Of a stretch of DNA of 45,589 bases, positions 28,124 through 35,386 are shown piece by piece. The DNA lies in NCBI GenBank assembly GCA_021204905.1, contig JAJPYN010000010.1, positions 1,871-47,459 on the forward strand, given 5' to 3'. Position 1 is the first letter of the stretch. Every line of letters begins with the position of its first letter. The position numbers were made by a program, and so were the translations under genes. The DNA comes from Prevotella sp. Lineage in GTDB: Bacteria > Bacteroidota > Bacteroidia > Bacteroidales > Bacteroidaceae. The notes beneath the pieces are model-generated. The model searched no databases, was not told the DNA's origin, and saw only the letters and a list, made by a program, of their open reading frames with translations.

Positions 28124-28157
28124 CCCCGGCGTTAACGCCCCGGCGAGCGGAGTTTTT
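28124..28157 (+). terminator. Possible terminator of the RidA-like gene
   Basis: CCCCGGCG-TTAA-CGCCCCGG forms a compact hairpin just after the stop codon, with a run of five T ten bases later. The distance to the T run makes it weak. Confidence 0.3.
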
Positions 28158-28246
28158 GATTTAAAAAGTTTATCTTAGTTGCTACTAATCCAACAGCTCA
28201 ACCGTGCAGTTGGCAGCTGCAGCCTTAGTTGTCGGGTACGTTTCAA
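28147..28246. repeat. Dispersed repeat copy B (100 bp)
   Basis: The copy runs from GCGGAGTTT through AAAAAGTTTATC and the left arm CTTAGTTGCTACT, a 33-nt core and a right arm (28220-28246) starting CAGCCTTAGTTGTCGGG. Copy C at 40211-40310 has the same total length and arms but a different core. In B the core forms CAGCT/AGCTG and CAAC/GTTG stems. It lies between the convergent RidA-like and WYL genes. No open frame is kept in either direction. Confidence 0.8.
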
Positions 28247-28273
28247 AAACAGGCAACCTTTGTTTATAGTTAG

Positions 28274-28315
28274 CCTTACCTTGCCTTACCTTACCTTACC
28301 TTACCTTACCTTACC
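28274..28315. repeat. CCTTA pentanucleotide microsatellite
   Basis: Eight CCTTA units stand in a row, one of them CCTTG, directly after copy B of the dispersed repeat. It is in the shared 3' spacer of two convergent genes and overlaps no recognised promoter. Confidence 0.9.
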
Positions 28316-28345
28316 CTTATTCTTACTCAACATTTTCTTCTTCAA

Positions 28346-29356
28346 TCACTTCTTCTGATAATGCGCTGCGGCGGTGAGAACCTGCTGGGCGATGCGATGA
28401 CGGAGGAGGCGTGGCGCGAGCACTTCCACGTGGCTGCCGAATGCGAGGATTTTGCCCTCTAATTCAATGTTGTGAACAACATCGAGCGCGACGATGATGC
28501 CGCCGCCGTCCTCCTTTTTCATTAGTTGTTGGCTTTGGTGCATCGGTTTGGTGAGCACATACGGCGCTTGGTCGGCGTCGAACCGTAACACCGCGTGGAT
28601 GGTTCTCGACTGCAGGTTGCGCGTGATGCCTATCATTTCGCCGAGATATTTTTCGGGTTCGAAGAACGTGTTTTCGATGTAATCGTCATCGCTTTTCTCC
28701 ACTGTCAGCATGCGGTCGAGCGCGAGGGTTATCAGGTTTTTCATCTTCGCGTAATACGCCACGAGGAACCAACGGTTGTTGTATTCGCACAGTAGGTAGG
28801 GCGAGAGGCGGAACACGGTCTCCTTTGCCGAGCGGAACGAATGGTAGTGCACGATGACGGCTTCGTTTTTCTTGATATGTTCGTAGAGCGTGCTGAGGAA
28901 GTGCAGTCCTTTGAGTTGCCGGTTGGTCTCGATGAAGACGATTTGCCTGTTGGAGCGTTGCATCTGCACTTGGTCCTGCATGCGCGTCAGAATGTCCTCC
29001 TGCCCGCGGATTTTGTTGAAACCCTGATAATGCTTTATGATGTCGATGGCACTGCTCAGCTCGTTAAGGTCGTACTCCGACAAAGGCAGGGCGGCGATGC
29101 TGTAATCTGGGTCGGCATATTCATAATATTTCTTGTCGCGGACCACGATGGGCGCGTAATAGCCGAGCTTGTCGCCGCGCATCAGTTCAATATCGCGCTG
29201 GACGGTGCGCAGACTGATGTTCGGGATGCCCTCGTAGTCGTAAAGGGCGTCCTCGCAGGCTTGCCTGAGGTCCTCGATTGTCCACTGTTTGCGGCGGTTG
29301 CGCAGGCACGCGTCGATGGTGCGGATGCGCATAAGAATGTTTCTGTTTGCAGGCAT
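28346..29356 (-). CDS. WYL-domain transcriptional regulator
   Basis: This 336-residue protein has an N-terminal winged-helix/HTH (about 5-70, with the RKQWTIEDLRQACEDAL and ISLRTVQRDIELM segments). A WYL-type beta domain follows at about 150-235 (AVIVHYHSFRSAKETVFRLS, then SPYLLCEYNNRWFLVAYY), and then a WCX-like C-terminus. WYL regulators sense nucleic-acid or small ligands and often control phage-defence or DNA-damage genes. Here it stands alone, so its target is unknown. A matching promoter and a palindrome lie just upstream, which suggests self-regulation. Confidence 0.88.
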   Translation of the reverse strand: MPANRNILMRIRTIDACLRNRRKQWTIEDLRQACEDALYDYEGIPNISLRTVQRDIELMRGDKLGYYAPIVVRDKKYYEYADPDYSIAALPLSEYDLNELSSAIDIIKHYQGFNKIRGQEDILTRMQDQVQMQRSNRQIVFIETNRQLKGLHFLSTLYEHIKKNEAVIVHYHSFRSAKETVFRLSPYLLCEYNNRWFLVAYYAKMKNLITLALDRMLTVEKSDDDYIENTFFEPEKYLGEMIGITRNLQSRTIHAVLRFDADQAPYVLTKPMHQSQQLMKKEDGGGIIVALDVVHNIELEGKILAFGSHVEVLAPRLLRHRIAQQVLTAAAHYQKK

Positions 29357-29377
29357 ATTAATCGCGTAATAGATTTA

Positions 29378-29391
29378 ATTTGCACGCAAAT
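29378..29391. promoter_or_regulatory. Operator-like palindrome at the WYL gene promoter
   Basis: ATTTGC-AC-GCAAAT is a perfect inverted repeat of six bases per arm. It overlaps the promoter -7 element and predicted start site, 21 bp before the ATG. An outer pair AGATTT/AAATCT (29371-29376 and 29388-29393) adds to the symmetry. Binding by the WYL protein is inferred. Confidence 0.5.
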
Positions 29392-29417
29392 CTACGAAAT
29401 AATTCCGATTACGACAA
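29387..29417 (-). promoter_or_regulatory. Promoter of the WYL regulator
   Basis: On the minus strand TTG (29415-29417) is followed after 20 nt by TAGATTTG (29387-29394). The leader is short, about 25 nt. Confidence 0.6.
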
Positions 29418-29449
29418 CGTGTGGCGCAGATGTCAACTCCTCTGCCGTA

Positions 29450-29472
29450 TATAAAAAGCTTTTGAAAAAGTA
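29450..29472. repeat. 23-bp direct repeat, right copy
   Basis: It matches 28096-28118 at 22 of 23 positions and reads in one frame as VYKKLLKK and stop, like the end of the RidA-like gene. In another frame it leads without a stop into the MuF remnant (AFEKVKPNGWNCRC). It therefore marks the junction between host and prophage sequence. Confidence 0.55.
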
Positions 29473-30192
29473 AAGCCCAACGGATGGAACTGCCGCTGCA
29501 CCGTCGTACAGGTACGCAAGGAGAAATACCCCGTGACGGACGAGGGCGACGTGTTCCGCCGTGCCGCCGACAGCATATCCGCCAAGGAGGACATGTTCCG
29601 CTTCAACCCCGGCAAACAGGAGAAAGCCGTGCCGGACTACAACCCCTACACCATACGGCAATGCAAGAACTGCCCCATCGCGAGCGGGGATACCACGTCA
29701 CAACTGGCGCGTTTTGTCCCGTCGAACGAGGTATGCCAAGCGTGTGCTTTGATACGTCAGTGCGCCGGGGACAAAACGAAAAAGGCGACCGCCATAGAGA
29801 AGATGCATTATCTTCACGAGATGGCTCCGCTGTTAAAAAAGAAGGTGCTGCTCGCCACGGATGGCAAAGACATAAATGTCGGATTCACTAAATACGGCAA
29901 CAAACATCTCTATTCCGACACACATGGACGCTCAAAAGTTCTTACCAAAGATGACCTTAAAACACGTGACAAGACAATGACGGGCGCAAAGTATATTGAC
30001 AAAGCCGATTTAACCCACCCGCGGCAAGACAATATAGAGAAATTCTTCTACTATGAGGCGGATCTGCACGGCGGGAAGATACGGCTGAACGTGGCGAAGA
30101 AAGTACGGAAACAAAAGGGCGGATATATGCAAAAGACATATTTCCTCTATTCGATAAACGACATAAAAAAAAGCACATCGGGCGGAGGTTAG
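29456..30192 (+). pseudogene. 3' remnant of a phage MuF-type head protein with a C-terminal nuclease-like toxin domain
   Basis: The reading frame begins right after a stop at 29453 and contains KPNGWNCRCTVVQVRKEKYP, the end of a Mu gpF/SPP1 gp7-type head morphogenesis domain (the family's PNGW-CRC signature). Then come two Cys pairs (CKNCP and CQACALIRQC), and a C-terminal region of about 120 residues with YGNKHLYSDTHGR, FFYYEADLHGGKIRLNVAKK and a YFLYSIND end. This resembles the phage Barnase-EndoU-colicin-RelE (PBECR) toxin domains fused to MuF proteins. The N-terminal head-protein domain is missing, so it is a fragment. A GTG at 29533 could still start a 219-residue protein. The toxin assignment is by pattern only. 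Confidence 0.6.
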
Positions 30193-30234
30193 GTCTCAAT
30201 TGCCAGGTTTCCATTCCTTCAATGCTTCAGGAAG

Positions 30235-30265
30235 CAAAGGTAAGAATAAAAACGAAACGAACAAA
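30235..30265 (-). promoter_or_regulatory. Well-formed promoter reading antisense into the MuF/toxin remnant
   Basis: The minus strand has TTTG (30262-30265), a 19-nt spacer and TACCTTTG (30235-30242), a perfect consensus. Transcription would run leftward across the 3' end of the toxin-like remnant. An 85-codon frame opens at 30214 but looks non-coding. It may be a relic phage promoter or may drive an antisense RNA. Confidence 0.55.
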
Positions 30266-30286
30266 TAAAACGATAAAAAAACGACT

Positions 30287-30412
30287 ATGGAAGATTGGAT
30301 CAAAGTAAGCCCCGCGGAAGGGGCGGGCAACGGGAAAGTGACAGTAACGGTCGGCGAGCACACGGGCAGCGAGGCACGGAGCGCGGAGCAAAGACGGCAT
30401 GACGGCATGTGA
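30287..30412 (+). pseudogene. Fragment of a BACON/Ig-like domain protein
   Basis: A 41-codon frame starts MEDWIKVSPAEGAGNGKVTV and continues TVGEHTGSEARSA, the common first strands of BACON and related Ig-like domains in Bacteroidota phage and surface proteins. It then degenerates into an unrelated short end, so it is probably a broken gene. It lies 95 bp after the MuF remnant on the same strand, as expected for neighbouring prophage structural genes. The rest of 30193-30583 holds the antisense promoter and the promoter of the next gene. Confidence 0.45.
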
Positions 30413-30529
30413 GGACGGGGAGTTCCGGGCCGTCGTCGACACGCCTTTGCTTTCGTTTGCATCGTTGTTCCCACTTGCCGAAAGCACGTTTTTTGCTTGA
30501 TTAATGCGGCGGTTTAGCTTGTTTTTTTC

Positions 30530-30537
30530 TACCTTTG
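30530..30537 (+). promoter_or_regulatory. -7 element upstream of the Ser/Thr/Lys-tailed secreted protein
   Basis: TACCTTTG lies 46 bp before the ATG at 30584, after a T-rich tract. No TTTG is at the ideal -33 distance. Confidence 0.5.
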
Positions 30538-30583
30538 CCGAAACGAGATTAAAGAATTAACAACCTAAAAAACATCAACGACA

Positions 30584-31258
30584 ATGAAAAAGTTTTTCGC
30601 GATTTTGGCAATGTTTTTCGCCCTGTCGGCCATTCCGGCGCAGGCGCAGATCAGCATTAACATCAACATCGGCAAGCAGCCGTCGTGGGGGCCGTCGGGC
30701 TACGACTACGCGCAGTTTTATTTCATCCCCGAGCTGAACATTTACTACGACGTGGAGGCGGCGCTGTTCTACTACCTCTCGGGCAGCACGTGGGTCGGGG
30801 CGAAGTACCTGCCGCTGAAGTACAAGAAGTACGACCTCAGTTCGATGTACAAGGTGGTGATGAACGATGTTACCACGCCGTGGCTGAACAACAAGGAGCA
30901 CAAGAAGACGTACAAGAATTTCATTAACGACCGCACGCAGCTGCCTATCCGCCAGACGGCCGACGCCAAGCACGAGCCTGCGCGCTCAAACACGCAGCCG
31001 TGGGTGAACAACCAGCCGAAGCCCGCCACGACGAAGAGCAGTTCGAGTTCGAAGAAGTCAAGCTCGTCGAATGCTAAACCTGCAACTTCGACTTCGAAAC
31101 CGGCAAGTTCGTCGACCTCGAAACAAACAACTTCAACTTCGAAGAAATCGACATCGAGCGCACCGAAATCATCGTCGTCAGCAACAAAATCGACAAGCAA
31201 ATCAACAAGCAAGAGTTCGTCGTCGACAACGAAGAAATCGTCGGGCGGCAAACGCTAA
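30584..31258 (+). CDS. Secreted protein with a cationic Ser/Thr/Lys-rich tail
   Basis: This 224-residue protein has a signal peptide ending AQA at about residue 21. A compact region of about 110 residues rich in Tyr and Trp follows (PSWGPSGYDYAQFYFIPELN, then LNIYYDVEAALFYYLSGSTW). From about 147 to the end it is almost only Ser, Thr, Lys, Pro and Ala (KSSSSSKKSS-like units), closing with GGKR. I know similar uncharacterised Bacteroidota proteins but no function. The tail is strongly basic and likely disordered, suited to binding wall polymer, DNA or the cell surface. The next gene is 23 bp downstream on the same strand. Confidence 0.7.
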   Translation: MKKFFAILAMFFALSAIPAQAQISININIGKQPSWGPSGYDYAQFYFIPELNIYYDVEAALFYYLSGSTWVGAKYLPLKYKKYDLSSMYKVVMNDVTTPWLNNKEHKKTYKNFINDRTQLPIRQTADAKHEPARSNTQPWVNNQPKPATTKSSSSSKKSSSSNAKPATSTSKPASSSTSKQTTSTSKKSTSSAPKSSSSATKSTSKSTSKSSSSTTKKSSGGKR

Positions 31259-31281
31259 CTGCCTGAAAACCAATTTGTTAG

Positions 31282-31899
31282 ATGAAGATATTCGGTCTTG
31301 CAAAGAACTATTTTCCTGCTGAGGCAGAAGCTCGCAAGGCTTTTCAAGCCCCTGCCGAACCGATCGTGTTTTTGAAGCCGAACACGGCCTATCTTCACAA
31401 CCACAAGCCGTTCTTCGTGCCGCAGTTCATGGGTCGCATCGACTTCGAGACGGAGGTGGTGGTGCGCATCTGCCGCTTGGGCAAAGGCATCGCGGAGCGG
31501 TTCGCGAGAAGGTATTACGACGCGCTGACTGTCGGCATCGATTTCACGGCGCACGACTACCTTGTCAACGCGCAGCAAAACGGTCTGCCGTGGGACCTCT
31601 GCAAAGGGTTCGACGGGGCCGCTGTCGTGGGCGAATGGGTCGCTGCGGAGAGGTTGGAAAACCCTGACAACCTGCATTTCCGCCTCGACATCAACGGCCG
31701 GACAGTGCAAACGGGCTGCACCGCCGACATGATCTTCTCCATCGACCGGATGATCAGCTATATCAGCCGTTTCTACACGCTCCGCACGGGCGACCTCATC
31801 TACACCGGCACGCCAGCGGGCTCGGGGTCTGTCAGCATCGGCGACCGGCTCGAAGGGTGGCTCGAGGGCGAGCAATTGCTCTCGTTCAACTGCAAGTGA
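31282..31899 (+). CDS. Fumarylacetoacetate hydrolase-family protein (acylpyruvase-like)
   Basis: This 205-residue, metal-dependent C-C hydrolase is of the short FAHD1/YcgM form. The metal site is visible as the DFETEVVVRI acidic pair (near residues 54-63), with VGIDFTAHDY and the DMIFSIDRMISYISRFYTL segment. The C-terminal GDLIYTGTPAGSGSVSIGD is the family signature. Likely substrates are acylpyruvates or oxaloacetate (decarboxylase activity is known for FAHD1). It may be cotranscribed with the preceding secreted protein gene, but no functional link is evident. Confidence 0.88.
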   Translation: MKIFGLAKNYFPAEAEARKAFQAPAEPIVFLKPNTAYLHNHKPFFVPQFMGRIDFETEVVVRICRLGKGIAERFARRYYDALTVGIDFTAHDYLVNAQQNGLPWDLCKGFDGAAVVGEWVAAERLENPDNLHFRLDINGRTVQTGCTADMIFSIDRMISYISRFYTLRTGDLIYTGTPAGSGSVSIGDRLEGWLEGEQLLSFNCK

Positions 31900-31989
31900 T
31901 TTCGCGATTCCGGCCTTCGCTTTACGCGCATTTATTTCAATATTTTCAACTCGCCCTTTGACAAAATTTTAACCAAAACAAACAACGAT

Positions 31990-33693
31990 ATGAGACTCGT
32001 AACGACAATGCTTCTTTGCGCGTGCACCCTTGTTGCTGCTGCGCAGGACGTGAACCCGATCAAGGTGAATCAGGCGGGCTATTACCCCGGCGGCCACAAG
32101 AGCGCGGTGGTGGAGCAGGACGGCATCAGCGACCTGTTCACGCTCACCGACATCAGTAACGGCAAGGAGGTGTGGTCGGCGCAACTGAGCGTCATCACCG
32201 CCTCGCCGCTGTCGAAGAAGCTGCGTGCCACGCTCGACTTCTCGGAGGTGGACCGCACCGGCGCATTCATCCTCAGCAACGGCGCCGACGAGCAGATAGT
32301 TACCATCAAGGACCACGCCTTCGCCGACCTTGCTGCCGCTGCGATGAAAGCCTTTTATCTGATGCGCTCGGGCGAGGAGATCCTCGAGGAATATGCCGGC
32401 GTGTATGCCCGGCCGCTGGCACATAAAGACGACAGCGTGCTCGTGCATGCCAGCGCGGCAACGGCGGAGCGGCCCGAGGGTACGGTGATAAGTTCCCCCG
32501 GAGGATGGTATGACGCGGGCGACTACAACAAATACATCGTCAATTCCGCATTTTCCATCGGTTTGATGTTGTGTGCCTACGAGATGAACCCCGACTATTT
32601 CAACGCGATGAACACGAACATCCCCGAGTCGGAAAACGCCACGCCCGACTTCCTCGACGAGATTATGGTGAACCTGAAATGGATGCAGACGATGCAAGAC
32701 CTCGACGGCGGCGTGTACCACAAACTGACGACCCCCAATTTCGAGGGTTTTGTCATGCCGAAAGACTGCCGGCAGACGCGCTACGTTGTGAAAAAGACCA
32801 CCACGGCAGCCCTTGATTTCGCCGCTGTGATGGCGCAGGCTTCTCGCATCTACAAGGCTTTCGACGAGTTTAAAGATTGGTCGGACGAGGCGTTGGCGCA
32901 GGCCGAGAAGGCATACGCTTGGGCGAAGGCTAACCCCGGCATTTTCTACCATCAGGACGAGATGAACGCCCTTTTCGACCCGGACATTAACACCGGCACC
33001 TACGACGACATCGACACGAGCGACGAGTTCCTCTGGGCCGCCGCCGAGCTGTTCCGCGCCACAGGCAAGAGCGAGTACGACACGTTCGCGGCGAGTGCAC
33101 CGGCGGAGTTCGTCATTCCGACATGGGACAAGGTGTCGGGTTTGGCCGTTTACACGATGATTGCTTCCGGCGACAGCATAATCTGTAAACCACTGATAAC
33201 CAACTATTTAGAGTCTTATATGAAATCTGTCAAAGGTTCGTCATTCGATTCGCCCTACGGCAACCGCGCCGACGATTTCTGCTGGGGGAGCAATGCCGAG
33301 CGCTGCTGCGGACTGGGCATAGCGCTGCTCTATGCTTACCGTCTGACGGGCGAGAAGAGTTATCTCGACGGGGCGTTGCGCACGGCGGACTACCTGTTAG
33401 GAAAGAACGCGACGGGCTATTGCTACGTTACCGGCTTCGGCACGCACAGTCCCAAGCATCCTCATCACCGCCTGTCCGCTGCCGACGACATCGACGAGCC
33501 GTTGCCCGGACTGCTTGTCGGCGGTCCCAACCCCGGCATGCAGGATCGTGACGGCTGCGATTCATACACGTCCGACCTGCCCGACGAGGCTTATACCGAC
33601 GATGTGGCTTCCTACGCCTCCAACGAGATAGCCATCAATTGGAATGCTTCCCTCGTGGCGCTCACCGCGTGGATTGATGCCGAAATGAAATAA
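31990..33693 (+). CDS. Glycoside hydrolase family 9 endoglucanase
   Basis: This 567-residue secreted enzyme cleaves beta-1,4-glucans. It has a signal peptide (1-18) and then an N-terminal CelD_N Ig-like domain (about 20-105, starting INxAGYYPGG-type IKVNQAGYYPGG). The (alpha/alpha)6 GH9 domain carries DAGD at 175-178 (catalytic base aspartates), HPHHR at 490-494 and the acid Glu546 in YASNEIAINWNA. No carbohydrate-binding module or dockerin is present. It is not flanked by SusC/SusD genes, so it is not in a classical utilisation locus; it precedes glycosyltransferase genes. Confidence 0.92.
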   Translation: MRLVTTMLLCACTLVAAAQDVNPIKVNQAGYYPGGHKSAVVEQDGISDLFTLTDISNGKEVWSAQLSVITASPLSKKLRATLDFSEVDRTGAFILSNGADEQIVTIKDHAFADLAAAAMKAFYLMRSGEEILEEYAGVYARPLAHKDDSVLVHASAATAERPEGTVISSPGGWYDAGDYNKYIVNSAFSIGLMLCAYEMNPDYFNAMNTNIPESENATPDFLDEIMVNLKWMQTMQDLDGGVYHKLTTPNFEGFVMPKDCRQTRYVVKKTTTAALDFAAVMAQASRIYKAFDEFKDWSDEALAQAEKAYAWAKANPGIFYHQDEMNALFDPDINTGTYDDIDTSDEFLWAAAELFRATGKSEYDTFAASAPAEFVIPTWDKVSGLAVYTMIASGDSIICKPLITNYLESYMKSVKGSSFDSPYGNRADDFCWGSNAERCCGLGIALLYAYRLTGEKSYLDGALRTADYLLGKNATGYCYVTGFGTHSPKHPHHRLSAADDIDEPLPGLLVGGPNPGMQDRDGCDSYTSDLPDEAYTDDVASYASNEIAINWNASLVALTAWIDAEMK

Positions 33694-33715
33694 GCCGGCT
33701 TGCGCGGGGACGGTT

Positions 33716-34549
33716 ATGGCGATTTCGGAAAAGCGGAAAGAGCGGGTGGTGGTGTCTATGACATCATTCCCCGCCGCTGTTCCTTACGCAAAGCAAGCTA
33801 TTCTTTCGCTACTCAAAGGCTCGGTTTTGCCCGACAAACTAATCCTTTATCTCACTTTCGCCCAGTTCCCCGACGGCTGTCCGCCTGAGGATTTAACGGC
33901 TTTATCGCGCAACAATCCGATATTCGAAGTACGCGATTATCCGCGCGACATCCGCTCCTACAGAAAGCTTATCCTCGCGTTACGCGATTTCCCGGAGGCG
34001 GTAATCGTTACCGTCGACGACGATGTGGCGTATCACAGGCACATGCTTCGCGACCTGCTGAGGCTCCACGCACAAGTGCCCGACGCGGTTTTGGCTCATC
34101 GTGCAAAACGCATTCGCCCGGACAAACCTTATCGCAAATGGCGGAAATATCGTTGGTATCATTTCCTCTTCCGCCGTGTTTACTGCCGTTTCGACACCTT
34201 GCCGACAGGTGCGGCGGGCGTGCTTTATCCGCCTCATTGTCTGAAAAAGGAGATGCTCGACGAGGATTTGTTTACCGCCATTGCCCCTACAACCGACGAT
34301 ATCTGGTTCTGGGCGGCGGCGACGGCAAACAATGTCCCGGTCGTTCCCGTGCCCTTCGGACGCAACAAACCGCGCGGGCTGAAAAAGCCGAAGAGCCTGT
34401 CGCTTAAGACAGTCAACTTTAAAGGAGCGACCGACAGAAACCATGCCGCACTAACGGCGATATTGCAGCGGTTCCCCGACGTGAAAGAAAGGTTGAGGAA
34501 GCAATCATCAAGAACGTCTCCATCGTCGCGTTTATGTCGGAATAAATAG
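33716..34549 (+). CDS. Glycosyltransferase, tandem copy 1
   Basis: This 277-residue protein has a GT-A-like pattern. VVVSMTSFPAAVPYAKQAIL opens the nucleotide-binding part, and PEAVIVTVDDDVAYHRHM carries the DxD-type metal site (Asp101-103). An acceptor-side DEDLFTAIAPTTDDIWFWAA block follows. The family occurs in Bacteroidota polysaccharide loci; donor and acceptor are unknown. It has no membrane segment. It is a close paralogue of the next gene, 10 bp downstream, indicating tandem duplication. The C-terminal 15 residues are Ser/Arg-rich and not shared. Confidence 0.78.
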   Translation: MAISEKRKERVVVSMTSFPAAVPYAKQAILSLLKGSVLPDKLILYLTFAQFPDGCPPEDLTALSRNNPIFEVRDYPRDIRSYRKLILALRDFPEAVIVTVDDDVAYHRHMLRDLLRLHAQVPDAVLAHRAKRIRPDKPYRKWRKYRWYHFLFRRVYCRFDTLPTGAAGVLYPPHCLKKEMLDEDLFTAIAPTTDDIWFWAAATANNVPVVPVPFGRNKPRGLKKPKSLSLKTVNFKGATDRNHAALTAILQRFPDVKERLRKQSSRTSPSSRLCRNK

Positions 34550-34559
34550 AAAAGAGGTT

Positions 34560-35372
34560 ATGCTGAGAGCGAATATGATGACGTCCGAAACGCAGAAACG
34601 GCAGGTGGTGGTGTCCATGACAACGTTCCCTGCCGCTGTTCCTTACGCACAGCAGGCAATACTCTCAATACTGAAAGGCTCGGTTTTGCCCGACAAATTA
34701 GTGCTTTATCTCTTTTTCCGGCAGTTCCCCGACGGCTGTCCGCCTGAGGATTTAACGGCTTTGTCGCGTAAAAATCCGATATTTGAAATACGCGATTATC
34801 CGCGCGACATTCGTTCTTACTTGAAACTAATACCGGCATTGAGAGATTTCCCGGAGGCTGTAATCGTTACCGTCGACGACGATATTGTATATCACAAGCA
34901 TTTGCTTCGGGACTTGTTAACCCTTCACGCACAAGTTCCCGACGCTGTTTTGGCTCATCGCGCCCGCCGCATTCAGCCGGACAAGCCCTATCGCAAATGG
35001 AGGAAATATCACTGGTACAATTTCCTTCTTCACCGTATTTACCGTCGCTATGACACCTTGCCGACGGGTGTGGGCGGCGTTCTTTATCCGCCTCATTGCC
35101 TGAAAAAAGAAATGCTTGACGAGGATTTATTTACCGCTATTGCCCCTACAACCGACGATATTTGGTTCTGGGCGGCAGCGACGGCAAACAATGTCCCGGT
35201 TGTCCCCGTGCCCTTCGGACAAAATAAACCGCACGAGTTGGATAAGCCGAAAGAACTTTCGCTCCAAACGGTAAACTACAAAGGCGCTACGGACAAAAAC
35301 ATCGCTGCTCTCAGAGCGATATTGGAGCATTTTCCCGACGTGAAAGAAAGAATGAAGAATCAGGACGAATAA
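34560..35372 (+). CDS. Glycosyltransferase, tandem copy 2
   Basis: This 270-residue paralogue of the preceding gene is collinear over nearly its whole length, with the same VTVDDD metal motif (Asp106-108) and the identical DEDLFTAIAPTTDDIWFWAA block. The two differ mostly at scattered positions (for example RLHAQ versus TLHAQ, GRNKPRG versus GQNKPHE), so they may use different acceptors. A clear AAAAGAGG site lies before the ATG. It is convergent with the GT92-like gene, whose stop is 15 bp away. Confidence 0.78.
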   Translation: MLRANMMTSETQKRQVVVSMTTFPAAVPYAQQAILSILKGSVLPDKLVLYLFFRQFPDGCPPEDLTALSRKNPIFEIRDYPRDIRSYLKLIPALRDFPEAVIVTVDDDIVYHKHLLRDLLTLHAQVPDAVLAHRARRIQPDKPYRKWRKYHWYNFLLHRIYRRYDTLPTGVGGVLYPPHCLKKEMLDEDLFTAIAPTTDDIWFWAAATANNVPVVPVPFGQNKPHELDKPKELSLQTVNYKGATDKNIAALRAILEHFPDVKERMKNQDE

Positions 35373-35386
35373 AGGAACGGACATCT

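Noticed and set aside
28171..28246. A CRISPR-like reading of the CTTAGTTG arms as repeats around a spacer
   Set aside because: Only two partial repeats per locus, the arms differ outside the shared eight bases, and no cas gene is present.
28274..28315. The CCTTA run as a CRISPR or promoter phase switch
   Set aside because: The unit is five bases with no spacers, and it lies in a convergent 3' spacer away from any -7/-33 element.
28841..29473. A 210-codon plus-strand frame opposite the WYL gene
   Set aside because: Antisense to a well-supported regulator; only its last ten codons are of interest, as part of the 23-bp direct repeat.
29957..30214. An 85-codon minus-strand frame just after the antisense promoter
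   Set aside because: Its composition is that of a reverse-complement shadow of the MuF remnant, with no domain pattern. I kept the promoter but not the gene.
30196..30474. Minus-strand frames over the BACON-like fragment
   Set aside because: They are antisense to a fragment whose plus-strand reading matches a known domain start; the hydrophobic run comes from A-rich leader DNA.
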